Of a stretch of DNA of 64,000 bases, positions 50,022 to 59,800 are shown piece after piece. The stretch is from DASYQD01 sp036005845. Lineage in GTDB: Bacteria > Acidobacteriota > Thermoanaerobaculia > Multivoradales > JAIOJS01. The notes under the pieces were generated by a model. The model ran no database searches. It had not been told where the DNA came from and saw only the letters and a list, made by a program, of their open reading frames with translations. The stretch spans positions 1-64,000 of the forward strand of contig DASYQD010000060.1 of NCBI GenBank assembly GCA_036005845.1. Reading direction: 5' to 3'. The position numbers and the translations under genes are program-made. Position 1 is the stretch's first letter; every line of letters begins with the position of its first letter.

Positions 50022-50813
50022 TCACTTGTGCCGGTGCTGCTCGTCCCGCTCCTCGGCGAGAAGCGAGAGGATGACCTCGAGCAGCAGGTCGTTGGAATAG
50101 ACGATGGGCCGCACGGTGATGTCGACGCTCTCGGCGTCGCAGCCGTGCTCGCCGGGCCGCATGTTGGCGAGCGGGATGCACGGGTTGACGGGCGGCTCGG
50201 GACAGCTCTGGCTGACGTGCTTGGCGAGCACCTCGTAGTCGAGGCGGTCGCCGCGGAACACGTCGGGGACACGGCAGTGGAGGCGGATGGGCGGCGCCGG
50301 CCCCTCCTTGAAGGTGATCCGGTAGCGCTCGCGGATCGCTCCCGCGGCGCACTCCTCGACGGTGCCGCAGTCGCCGCCGAGCACCGGCGTCGGGTCGCTG
50401 TCACACTCGTGATAGCAGAGCAGCAGGCGGAAGGTGCCTTCCTCCTCGCGGTCCTCGCCCTGCCCGTAGCCCTGCTTGGGCGGCCGGTAGGTCCCTTCGC
50501 CGCCGCTGGGGACGAGCAGCTCGGGCGGGATGGCGACGCAGGTGCGCTCGGGAACGATGATCTCGCGGCCCCACTTGTCGATGGCGACGCCGGGCAGCAC
50601 GGCGACGTGTTGGCCGTCGGGCTCGCACTCGACGTCGAGACCGCAGACGACGCCGTAACCCGACACCAGGCGGTTGAGCAGGTACCGCTTGGCGTTCATG
50701 TAGTCGGTCTCGAGCTGGAAGTGGTAGACGTCGAGCAGCTTGCCGTAGAAGTAGCGGTTGCGCACCGGCGCGCGCAGCGCCCGGTTGGCCGGTTGGGTGT
50801 CGGTGACAGCCAT
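50022..50813 (-). CDS. eCIS-associated protein, shared LHG-GVV-GL family, paralog B
   Basis: A 263-residue protein with the shared core: RNRYFYGKLLDVYHFQLETD, LNRLVSGYGVVCGLDV and LPGVAIDKWGREIIVPERT, then Cys-containing loops (CYHECDSDP, GDCGTVEEC) and a helical end. AGGAGG lies 5 bases before the ATG at 50813; the ORF opens 6 codons earlier. This is the shortest paralog and lacks the C-terminal extension of copy A. Confidence 0.7.
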   Translation of the reverse strand: MAVTDTQPANRALRAPVRNRYFYGKLLDVYHFQLETDYMNAKRYLLNRLVSGYGVVCGLDVECEPDGQHVAVLPGVAIDKWGREIIVPERTCVAIPPELLVPSGGEGTYRPPKQGYGQGEDREEEGTFRLLLCYHECDSDPTPVLGGDCGTVEECAAGAIRERYRITFKEGPAPPIRLHCRVPDVFRGDRLDYEVLAKHVSQSCPEPPVNPCIPLANMRPGEHGCDAESVDITVRPIVYSNDLLLEVILSLLAEERDEQHRHK

Positions 50814-50837
50814 GGGGTCCTCCTCGTTCAATGTCTG

Positions 50838-52952
50838 CTACGGCCCTTCGACGATCGTCGAGCCGAGCCGCGTTCCGGTGCCGATGCTGCTCTCGCCCAG
50901 CCGGCCCGCCGCCGCGCCGCCGAGCACCAGGTCCGGGCCGCGGCCCAGCCGCCGCGCCGGCGAAGGCGCGCCGACGACGGTGTCGATGCCGACGCTCGAC
51001 TGCAGGCCGACGCGCAGCCGCGGAGCGATGACGCACAGGTGCCAAGTGGCGTGCGCCGGCTTCTCGCGCTCGACGACGGCGCGCAGCTGCGCGAGCCGGT
51101 GCGGCGAGGCGGTCTGCCGCTCGTAGACCTGGACGCAGAACTGGTGCGCCACCGTTTCGTAGAGGTGAGCGCCGAGCCCGCCTTCGCCGGCGAGGTAGGA
51201 GCCGTCGAGCACCGCCGTGGTGCCGACGACGGCGCCGTCGAGCTCGGCGGGGGCGAGCACGGTGTCGAAGCCGAGCCGGCCGCGCCCGGCGGACGCTGCG
51301 TCGTCGGCCGGCAATGCCCACCAGCCGCCGCCGAGCACCGGCTCGACGATGCGCACGTCGACGCCGGTCGCGAAGCGCACCGCCTCGCGCAACCCGGCCG
51401 GCGTGCCGCGTCTCGCCGCCGCCGCGTAGGCGCAAGCGACGGCGCGCCGCGTAGTCTCCTCCGGCCAGGTCTCGTCGAGGTCGATGCCCAGCCAGCCGGC
51501 GAGCCAGGGCAGCCACGCGGCCGGCGCCGCCGCCGCATCGAACAGCCGCGGCAGGCGATCGATCTGCTCGTCGAGGTCGGTGAACTCGCTCTCGAAGAGG
51601 GCGAGGACGCGCTCGAGGAGCTCGGGGTCCTTCGCCTGCGTGCGGTAGATCGCGGGCAGGTGGCGCGACCAGGTCTCGGGGTCGTAGTCGACGCGGACCT
51701 GCTCGAGCACCGGCGTGTGCCGCCCTTCGCCGGCGAGGTGGACGCCGATCCAGAGCCGCGGCGAGGCGACGCGGAGGAGGCCGCGGAGCGCGTCCTGGGG
51801 CAGCGGGCTCCAGCCGGCGCCGAACGGCGCGTAGGATGAGGGCAGCGGGTCGTCGGGCGGCGTCGCCGACGCCGCCGCGTGCACGTAGACCTGGAGGTGG
51901 GCGCCGGCGGCAAGCGCGCCGCCGCGGGTCTCGATCTCGTGCCAGAGCACCGGCCGCGAGCCAGGACCGAAGGGTCCGCCCCACAGCACGCCGCTGCGCA
52001 CGTAGCCGCCGGTGAGGAGCAACCGGACCGGCGTCGCGGCGCCGCCCGGGTGGAGCCACAGGCCGCCCGAGCCGTCGACAGCCAACGCCGCCACCGGTCC
52101 TTCGAAGCCCTCGGCCTCGCCGATCGCGGTGCCATCGAGCAGCAGCCGCAGCAGCCCGCCGCCGGCGGCGTCGCCGACGTAGAGCGAGCTGCCGGCGAAG
52201 AGCAGAGCGAGCGGGCCCGCGAGCGGCACGTCGAACGAGCCCTGCGGTTGGCCCGCGGTGTCGAAGGCGAAGACGGCCTTGCGCGCGGCCCCGGCGTCGA
52301 GGACGAAGACTTCCTCCCTGCCGTCGACGCCGCCGACGGCGACGCCGACCGGTTGCTCGAGCCCTGCCGCCGCCGCGCGCTGCCAGAAGGAAGCGTCGAC
52401 GTCGCCGCCCGGCCCGTACTTCTGCACGCGCCTGTTGCCATGGTCGACGACGTAGACGTTGCCGGCGGCGTCGGCCGCCAGCGCCCACGGCGTGTCGAGC
52501 TGGCCGGGCTCCGTCCCGGGCTCGCCCCAGATGCCGAGCAGCTGGAAGGTCGCGGGGTCGACGAGCTGCAGGCGATGGTTGCCGCCGTCGGCCACCACCA
52601 GGACGCCTCGCGTGGGATGGAAGAGCAGCCCGCGCGGCGCGCGCAGCCGGCCGGGCAGCTCGCCCGTACCGCCGAAGCAGGACAGCGGACAGGTCGCGCC
52701 GTCGCAAGGATCGATGCGCAGCAGCCGGTCGCCTGCGGGATCGGTGAAGAAGACGGTGCCGTCCGAGCCGACCGCGATGCCGGCGGGTCCGTCCGCTGCC
52801 GGCAGCTCGGCGAGCGCGGCGTCGGCCACCGCGAGCAGCGGCACGTGGGCGAGCCGCAGCGCGCCGCCCGCGTCGAGCTCGAGGCCGCGCCAGCGGAACG
52901 CCGGCCAGCGGTTGGCGACGTTGAGGTAGAGGAAGCCCGCGGCGTCGTCCAT
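50838..52952 (-). CDS. NHL beta-propeller / tail protein I-like (TIGR02242) fusion
   Basis: A 704-residue protein. Residues about 50-330 contain NHL-type repeats: GPAGIAVGSDGTVFFTDPAG, LRAPRGLLFHPTRGVLVVAD, LDTPWALAADAAGNVYVVDH and LEQPVGVAVGGVDG. From about 425 a phage tail protein I-like domain follows (SRHLPAIYRTQAKDPELLER, FESEFTDLDEQIDRLPRLFD, WLPWLAGWLGIDLDETW, RRGTPAGLREAVRF). Tail protein I-like proteins finish the baseplate; the propeller may be a ligand- or sugar-binding face. It is directly abutted by paralogs B and C. Confidence 0.8.
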   Translation of the reverse strand: MDDAAGFLYLNVANRWPAFRWRGLELDAGGALRLAHVPLLAVADAALAELPAADGPAGIAVGSDGTVFFTDPAGDRLLRIDPCDGATCPLSCFGGTGELPGRLRAPRGLLFHPTRGVLVVADGGNHRLQLVDPATFQLLGIWGEPGTEPGQLDTPWALAADAAGNVYVVDHGNRRVQKYGPGGDVDASFWQRAAAAGLEQPVGVAVGGVDGREEVFVLDAGAARKAVFAFDTAGQPQGSFDVPLAGPLALLFAGSSLYVGDAAGGGLLRLLLDGTAIGEAEGFEGPVAALAVDGSGGLWLHPGGAATPVRLLLTGGYVRSGVLWGGPFGPGSRPVLWHEIETRGGALAAGAHLQVYVHAAASATPPDDPLPSSYAPFGAGWSPLPQDALRGLLRVASPRLWIGVHLAGEGRHTPVLEQVRVDYDPETWSRHLPAIYRTQAKDPELLERVLALFESEFTDLDEQIDRLPRLFDAAAAPAAWLPWLAGWLGIDLDETWPEETTRRAVACAYAAAARRGTPAGLREAVRFATGVDVRIVEPVLGGGWWALPADDAASAGRGRLGFDTVLAPAELDGAVVGTTAVLDGSYLAGEGGLGAHLYETVAHQFCVQVYERQTASPHRLAQLRAVVEREKPAHATWHLCVIAPRLRVGLQSSVGIDTVVGAPSPARRLGRGPDLVLGGAAAGRLGESSIGTGTRLGSTIVEGP

Positions 52953-53858
52953 CTACTCGACTCCCATCCAGACGGCCTGCCAGTCGTTCCACGGCTTCGT
53001 CTCGCGGACCGCGCCGACCGCCACGATCAGGATCTCGATCGTGAAGCCGACGGGGCTCGCATCTCGCACCGACGGGGGGAGATCGAAGACCAGGTTGAGA
53101 GGGTCGTGCGTCACCCGTTGGCCGTCGAGGCGCACGGAGTAGCAGGGGGTGGTCTGGAAGCCCGCGGCGGAGGTATCGATCGCGGCCGTCAGGCTGACGA
53201 TCCCGCGCTCCGCATCCGAATTTTCCACCCAGTCGATGTCCTGCGAGCCGCAGGCGATGTAGGGCTGGCAGGCCAGGCGGGCGCTGCGCCGTTCGGCCAG
53301 CGAGACGTCCTGGCGCAGCCGGCACTCGAGCACCTCGACGCGCGCCAGGACGATGCGCAAGCCCCGGGCGACCTCCTGCTTGAGCGTTTCGTCGAGCGGC
53401 GTCAGGTGCTCGGCGCCGTCGCGCCGCAGCCGCACCCAGCAGAGCACCGGTTCCTCGCGCCGCCGCACGACGCCGCGCCGCAGGCAGATGCCCTCGCGCG
53501 TCTCCGCCTCCTCGAGCAGCTCGTCCGCGGGGTAGGAGACGACGAGGTCGAAGAAGACCGACTGGCCGTCGTCTTCGGCGGCGACCGGCGGCACCGGTTC
53601 GACCTTGTCGCGCGTGAGCACGATCTCGCGGCCGAGCGAGTCCAGCGCGTAGCCGGGGCCGACCCGCACTTCGCGGTCGTCGCGCTTGCCGCTCACCGCC
53701 AGGCCGCGACCGATCCCCGGCTGGTGGAGGCTCACGTTGTGCAGCTGCCGCATCTCGCGGTGGAAGGCCTCGATGCCCTGCAGGTCGTCGGCGAACAGCC
53801 GTTGGCCGTTGAAGAAGCTCAGCCGCTCGACGAAGGCCGTCTCGTCAAGGATGCCCAT
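52953..53858 (-). CDS. eCIS-associated protein, shared LHG-GVV-GL family, paralog C
   Basis: A 301-residue protein with the core RLSFFNGQRLFADDLQGIEA, LHNVSLHQPGIGRGLAV and VGPGYALDSLGREIVLTRDK, followed by beta-rich sequence (VFFDLVVSYPADELLEEAET, RIVLARVEVLECRL) and a final domain shared with paralog D (ITAAIDTSAAGF-type and PCYSVRLDG here, AIDTHAAGFTQPPCYFAWLQG in D). GAGGTG is 4 bases before the ATG. It ends exactly where the next gene begins. Confidence 0.7.
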   Translation of the reverse strand: MGILDETAFVERLSFFNGQRLFADDLQGIEAFHREMRQLHNVSLHQPGIGRGLAVSGKRDDREVRVGPGYALDSLGREIVLTRDKVEPVPPVAAEDDGQSVFFDLVVSYPADELLEEAETREGICLRRGVVRRREEPVLCWVRLRRDGAEHLTPLDETLKQEVARGLRIVLARVEVLECRLRQDVSLAERRSARLACQPYIACGSQDIDWVENSDAERGIVSLTAAIDTSAAGFQTTPCYSVRLDGQRVTHDPLNLVFDLPPSVRDASPVGFTIEILIVAVGAVRETKPWNDWQAVWMGVE

Positions 53859-54783
53859 GGATCACCTCGGGGAGGTCGTCGGTGCGCATCTGGATGCCGA
53901 GCCAGCAGACCGCGAGCTGGCGCCGGGCCGCGGCGAGGAGGAAGTTGCCCTTGCCGACGGTCGACAGACCGAAGGGCACGACACGGAAGCGAAAGCCCGT
54001 CAGCGTCTGCTCGGCGAGATGGCAAAGGAGCGGCTGCAGGAACCGCCGCAGCACTCCCGTCGCGTCTTCGCTCACGATGCCGCCCTGCAGCCAGGCGAAG
54101 TAGCAGGGAGGCTGGGTGAAGCCCGCCGCGTGCGTGTCGATCGCGACCTGCAGCCCGAGCACGACGCGCTGCGCCTGTCCGGCGACGCCGGCGTCGACTT
54201 GCCACAGCTGCCACGCGGTGGCGCCGGCGACGGTTCTGCCGTGGCCCAGCCGCGGCTTCGCCAACGGCCGTGCCATCGGCTGGCGAAAGTCGGGATCGAG
54301 CCGCACCGCGCCGCCGCGTTGGAAGAGGCGCCCGAGCGGCACGCCGTCGAGCGGCCGCAGCCGCCAGGCCGGCAGCCAGGCGAGCTCGGCGGCGGCGGGC
54401 GCCGGCGCACCGCAGCCGGCGCCCGCGAGATTGCCTGCGGCACGCGCGCCGCCTTCGTCGCGATAGCGGAGGACGAGGACGAGCGTCGCATCCTCCGGCG
54501 CGCGCTGCGGCGCCGGCGCCGTCGCCGGCCGCTGGAGGATGAGCTCGCGGCCGAAGGCGTCGTAGGCGAGGCCGCCCTCGACCTTCACCCGCGGCTTCGT
54601 TAGCACGCTCGAGTCGAGCGTGACCTGCAGCCCGTAGCGCACGCCGAACGCGCCGTGCATCGCGCGGTTGTGCGACCAGCGCAGCTGCTCCTCGTAGGAA
54701 GCGTGGTCGCGAAAGTCACGCGACAGCAGGTCCTGGTCCGGCACGTAGCGGAGGCGCTGCAGCTCGTGGGGATCGGCGATCAT
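53845..54783 (-). CDS. eCIS-associated protein, shared LHG-GVV-GL family, paralog D
   Basis: A 312-residue protein with the core LRYVPDQDLLSRDFRDHASY, HNRAMHGAFGVRYGLQV and VEGGLAYDAFGRELILQRP, then LVLVLRYRDEGG and a C-terminal domain like that of paralog C (AIDTHAAGFTQPPCYFAWLQ, FRFRVVPFGLS). The start at 54783 follows GGAGGTG by 9 bases. It overlaps paralog C by 14 bases, so C and D may be made in fixed ratio. Confidence 0.7.
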   Translation of the reverse strand: MIADPHELQRLRYVPDQDLLSRDFRDHASYEEQLRWSHNRAMHGAFGVRYGLQVTLDSSVLTKPRVKVEGGLAYDAFGRELILQRPATAPAPQRAPEDATLVLVLRYRDEGGARAAGNLAGAGCGAPAPAAAELAWLPAWRLRPLDGVPLGRLFQRGGAVRLDPDFRQPMARPLAKPRLGHGRTVAGATAWQLWQVDAGVAGQAQRVVLGLQVAIDTHAAGFTQPPCYFAWLQGGIVSEDATGVLRRFLQPLLCHLAEQTLTGFRFRVVPFGLSTVGKGNFLLAAARRQLAVCWLGIQMRTDDLPEVIHGHP

Positions 54784-54802
54784 GGTCGTCGTCACCTCCG
54801 CC

Positions 54803-56821
54803 TCAGCCGACCGTGATCTCGTGCCGACCGGCGGCGACCAGGCCGATCGGCCCGACACAGACGTTGCCGCACACGCCGCCCTCGCACGCACAGCCGGCGA
54901 TCAGCTCGAGCGCCAGCACGTGGTCGACGCCCGGCACCTCGTCGATGAGCTGCAGCACTTCGGAGCGATAGACGTCCCGCCCGAAGGGCCACCCCTTGCC
55001 GTCGGGGCCGCCGGTGAGCGGGTGGAAGAAGCGGTCGACGGTCTCGACGATGCGCGCGCGCAGCGCCGCCGGGTCGACGCCGACGAGCGGCTGCACGCGG
55101 GCGCGCACGGCGATCTCCACGTACTCGGGTCCCACCACCACGATGCGCGTGCCGAGCAGCCGGTGGCGCGCCAACGCGCGCGCCACGGCGCGGCGGGTGA
55201 ACGCGCTGGGGAACGGCCGGCGCTGCGGCAGGAACGGCAGCACGATGACGGTGACGACGCCGATCGCCTGCAGGCAGGGCAGCGCTGGATCGAGGTTGGC
55301 GCGCGCCGCGACGCGCGCGAGCCGCACGCCGGGCGTCGCGAGCGCGATGGCTTCGTAGTCGGCGAGCGTCACCGCCCGCAGCGGCTGCTCGACCGAGTCG
55401 ACGGCGCGCGCCGCCGCGGCGGCCAGGCTCTCCGCCGCGGCACCGCCTTCGGCCGGCACCGGGTTGGTGGCGGCGAGCCCCGGCGCGCCGCTCTTCGGGC
55501 GCCACCGCAGACCGGCCGGCACGTTGCCCTCGGCGGCCCGCGTCGAGCGGTAACCGACGCGCACCAGCGCGCCCGAGGGCAGCCGCCGGCCGGCGTCGCC
55601 GTCGCCGAAGGTGAGCTGCCCCCGCTGCGCGGCGAGCACGAAGTGGGAGCCGGCGCGCCCGGAGACGTCGAAGTCCGGCCGTGCCGACCACGACACGGGG
55701 ACGCCGTTCTCGACGACCGTGGTCTCGACCTCACCGTCGGCGATCACCGGTCTCGTGACGGCCAGCTGCTGATACGGCTCGCCGTTGCCGGAGCCGATGG
55801 GCTCCTCGACCGCCTCCGATTGTTCGGCGGCGACGCCGTCCATCACCACCTGCGCGAGCGCGGGCGCGGCGTCGTAGGTGCCGCCGGTGATACGACAGCG
55901 CAGGTAGTGGAGCGGCGTCTTCACCGCGCCAACCCGCGCCGCGACGGTGGCGACCGGTGCCGCGATGACGACGCGGCCGTCGAGCGTGAAGCTGCGGGTG
56001 TCGTCGGCGACCTCGCCGGCCTCGGCGTCGAGCCGTCGCCACACGCCGGGCGCCACCTGGAGCTCCCACGCCGTGCGCGCCGCGGCTGGCGGCGGCACCG
56101 TGTCGTTCGACGCCGTTGCGGGCGTGGGCGCGGCCGCGTCGCCGTCCCTCGCCTCGCCGCAACGGCAGGGAGACACCGGGCCCGGCGGCGAGCAGCGCTC
56201 GAGCGCGCGCCGCGCCTCCTCGAGCAGGCGCTGGCGCTCGTCCCAGCCGGAGCGCCCACCGGCGAAGCGCAGGTAGAGCGTCACCGCGGCACCGACCGGC
56301 AACGCCTCGTCGAAGCCCAGGTAGAGCGCGGCTCCCGGTCCTGGCTCGACGCCGAAGGGCGCCACAACCTCGCCGCGCCGCCAGCGCGGCGTCAGGTCCT
56401 CGATCGCGCCCGTGTCGCCGCTCTGGATCGCTTGCACGCCGACGCCGCTGACGGTGAGCGGCTCGAGCGTGCGCCAGACGGTGCGCACGCCGCCAAGATC
56501 CGCGCCCTCGAGCTCGAAGCCGGCAGGCACCGCGACGCCCGACGCCGCGGCCGAGAAGGCGAGCACGGTGCGTGCGGCGCGCGGCGGCCGCGGCTCGATG
56601 CCGACGAGCGACAAGAACTTCCGCCGATGCGAGGCCGGCACTCGGTTGATCCGATAGAGCTCGATCTCCGCCACCCACGCCAGCAGCTCGACGAGGGTGA
56701 TGCCGGGGTCGTGGACGTTGTGATCGGTCCAGCCCGGTGCGTAGAGCGGGATGAGCGAGCGCCCCTCCTGGACGAGGTCGACCCAACGGCGGTCATCGAG
56801 GTTGGGCAGCGGCAGAGCCAT
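54803..56821 (-). CDS. gpJ-like baseplate assembly protein (TIGR02243 type), first
   Basis: A 672-residue baseplate wedge protein. Typical gpJ/gp6-like elements are NVHDPGITLVELLAWVAEIE, RRKFLSLVGIEPRPPRAART, FGDGDAGRRLPSGALVRVGY, AVTLADYEAIALATPGVRLA and FFHPLTGGPDGKGWPFGRDV. Wedge proteins trigger sheath contraction after target contact. An unusual Cys cluster sits at the C-terminus (GCACEGGVCGNVC) and another near residue 220 (CSPPGPVSPCRCG). It lies 9 bases after the second gpJ-like gene. Confidence 0.87.
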   Translation of the reverse strand: MALPLPNLDDRRWVDLVQEGRSLIPLYAPGWTDHNVHDPGITLVELLAWVAEIELYRINRVPASHRRKFLSLVGIEPRPPRAARTVLAFSAAASGVAVPAGFELEGADLGGVRTVWRTLEPLTVSGVGVQAIQSGDTGAIEDLTPRWRRGEVVAPFGVEPGPGAALYLGFDEALPVGAAVTLYLRFAGGRSGWDERQRLLEEARRALERCSPPGPVSPCRCGEARDGDAAAPTPATASNDTVPPPAAARTAWELQVAPGVWRRLDAEAGEVADDTRSFTLDGRVVIAAPVATVAARVGAVKTPLHYLRCRITGGTYDAAPALAQVVMDGVAAEQSEAVEEPIGSGNGEPYQQLAVTRPVIADGEVETTVVENGVPVSWSARPDFDVSGRAGSHFVLAAQRGQLTFGDGDAGRRLPSGALVRVGYRSTRAAEGNVPAGLRWRPKSGAPGLAATNPVPAEGGAAAESLAAAAARAVDSVEQPLRAVTLADYEAIALATPGVRLARVAARANLDPALPCLQAIGVVTVIVLPFLPQRRPFPSAFTRRAVARALARHRLLGTRIVVVGPEYVEIAVRARVQPLVGVDPAALRARIVETVDRFFHPLTGGPDGKGWPFGRDVYRSEVLQLIDEVPGVDHVLALELIAGCACEGGVCGNVCVGPIGLVAAGRHEITVG

Positions 56822-56830
56822 CGCGTCTCC

Positions 56831-59800
56831 TCACACCAACTTGATGCGCAGCGTCCCGGCGGCCACGACGCGGTCCGGGCGCACCGCCACGCGCTCTCCC
56901 TGGAGCTGGCGGTCGAGGAGCAGGTGCAGCTCGCGGACGAAGTCGACCCCTTCCACCCGCTCGAGCGCGGCGGCGAGGTCGGAGATGTAGACGTCGCGGC
57001 CCGCCGGCCAGCCCGAGCGCTCGGGACCGCCGCGCAGCGGATGAAGGAACGACTCGAGCGCCGCGCGCACGCGCTGCTCGACGCCGCCGGCGTCGGCGGG
57101 ATCGAGCGGCGCGACGGTCGCCTCGACGTCGACCGGCAGGTAGTCGGGGCCGGTGACGTGGAGGTGCAGCGCGGCCGTGAAGTCGGCCCCCGCGCGCTCG
57201 GCGACGGCGCGGCGCACGCGGTCGCGCAGGCCGAGCGACGGCCACGGGCGCGGCTCCTCGCTCTGCGGGATGAGGATGAGCGTCACCCAGCCGGGCCGCT
57301 TGCGGCCGGAGGGATCGAGGGTCGGCACCACGCGCGCCACCGCCACGGCGGGCGACGCCTCGCGGGCGAGCGACTCGATGCCCGCGGCGGTGACGGCGCG
57401 GCCGCGGCGGGCGAGGGTGAGCGGCCCACGGCCGGCGAGCGTCTCCACCGTCTCGGCGTCCGCTCCCCCTTCGGCCGGCCGCGGGTTCGACGCCTTCTCG
57501 ACCCCGGGCACGCCGGCGAGCACCTGCTTGACGGCGCCGGCGGCGACGTTGCCCTGCGAGCCGCCGCCGGTGCGGTAGCGGCGAGCGACGACCGCCGCGC
57601 CCGGCGGCGGCACGCGCCCCTGCTCGCCGCCGCCGAAGGAGAGCTGGCCGCGCGAGCGCTCGAGCACGTAGTGGCGGTCCTGCGGCCCTGAGCGGAAGAA
57701 GTCCTCGCGCACCTCCCAGCGCACCCAGGCCTCGATCACCCGCTTGTTGCGGTCGCGCCGCAAGCGCAGCGGCGTCTTCTCGACCTCGGTCTCGCTGCCT
57801 TCGCGGGCGAGCAGCTCCTCGAGCTCGCGCAGGGCGGGCTCGCCGAGCAGATCGCGGGCGAGGATGCGCCACTCGACGTTGGCGCGCGGGCCGGCGAGCT
57901 CCTGCACCTCGACCTGCTCGCCGACGAGCACCGGGAAGCGGCGGAAGCGGAGCGCCTGATGGGCGAGGCCGGAGGCGGTGCCGATGCGCTCGTCCGTCAC
58001 CGTCTCCCACTGCGACGCCCACACCGCGTTGGGGAAGAGGCCGAGGATCGCGGGCTCGCCGGGCGGGCCGTCCTCTTTCAACCGCGCGCGCAGCCAGAAG
58101 AGCGAGGTGCCGAAGCGCGCCGCCGGCTTCGCGTCCTCGGGCCCGATCAGCGACACCATGCCCGGCACCCGCAGGTTCGACGTCTCGTCGTCGACGACGA
58201 GGCGCGACCAGTCGAAGCCGTTCCACGACTCCCAGACGAGGTCGGGGCCGCGCACGTCGCCGCGCTTCTCCTCGACGTCGACGAAGAGGTTCAGGCGGTC
58301 GACCGGCAGCTTCATGTCGAAGCCGAGGTAGAGCGCCGGGGTCGAGCCGCTCACCTGCGCGAACGGCGCGAAGACGAGCCCCGGCCACCGCGCCTCTTCG
58401 CTGCGGTCGGCGTAGGCGAAGTCGTTGTAGGTGAGCACGCGCTCGGCGGGGAACGGCCCGTACTCCCACGCGTAGCCGAGCCGCAGCTCCGCCAGCACCG
58501 GCGGCTGGGGCACGACGTAGGTCATGGTGTTGGTGCCGTTGCCGGTCTGAAAGGTGGCGGTGGCGAGGATGGCGTAGTTGTCCGTGGCGAGCCGGGCGCG
58601 GAGCCAGAGGCCCTCCTGGTCGTTGACTTTGGTGGCCGCGACGTCGTCGGGGACGCGGAAGCGGAAGGCGCCGCTGCCGGTGAAGTGCTCGGGATCGCCG
58701 CTCGCGTCGGCGTCGGACGTGACGTCGAGCAGCGCCTCCCAGCCGCGGCCGTTCCAGTACTCCCACACGAGCTCGGGATGGAGCGGAGTGTTGGTGGTGG
58801 TGAACGACACCGCCGGCGGCACGATCTTGTTCACCCGCACCGTCACCTCGGCGCCCGGCTTGCTCAGGACCTCTTCGCTCGCCAGGTAGAAGGCGTCGCC
58901 CGGCTTGGGTGCCTGCCCGAGCGGATAGAAGGCCTTGCTGGTGTCGAGCTTCTCGGCGCCGAAGTACGCCTTCTCCGGCTCCAGGCCGCCCTCGGGCGAG
59001 CTCGACGACGACGCGTCCGCCGCCGCGGCGGCGAGTGATTTGGGCGCCAGCTCGGGCTCGGGCAACGGCTCGATCGGCGAGAGATGGAGGAACAGCAGCG
59101 TGCCGGACAGGGCCGTCGGTTCCGACTCGGGCAGCGGCCGCGCCACGTGGATGGAGAGCTTGACGTCGTCGACGACCGGCAGCACCTGCGTGGGGTCGAG
59201 CGGCAGCGGCTCGGTCAGGCGGCCGCGGATCCAGTACGCCTCGATGCCGCCGACGGTCGTCTTCTTGGTCTCGGCGCAGTCGGCCTCGAGGCGGACGCGG
59301 CCGCTGCGCGTCAGGCCGCGGGTGCCGTCGCCGCTCGTCTCGGCTTTGCCCTCGCAGCCCGGCCGCATCCCTTTGAAGCCGCGCCACACCTGGCCGTCCC
59401 AGTACTCCCAGGTGATCGACAGCGGCTCGCTCGACGGCTCGACGAGCTCCAGCTGAACGTCGAGCTGTACCTTGGCGTCGAAGTGCAGCAGCGTGTCGTG
59501 GGCGATGTAGATCGCGTGCGGCGTGTCGGCGAGCAGCGACCGCGCGAAGGCGCGCACCGGCCGCCCCCCGAGCAGATCGGCGCTGTGGTCGAAGTACTGG
59601 TCTCGTCCCGGCCACAGGCTCACCACCTGAACGAGGCGCGCCGGCGACAGGCCGGCGGCGCGCTCGGTCTCGAAGACGATCTGCTGGGTGCTCTCCGGCG
59701 GCGGCGGCGCTGCCACCCGCGAGCCGGCGGGGAGCGTCACCGGCAGTGCCTTGCCGCCGATCTGGAAGACCATCGGCACCCGCGCCGCCTGCGCCGGCAC

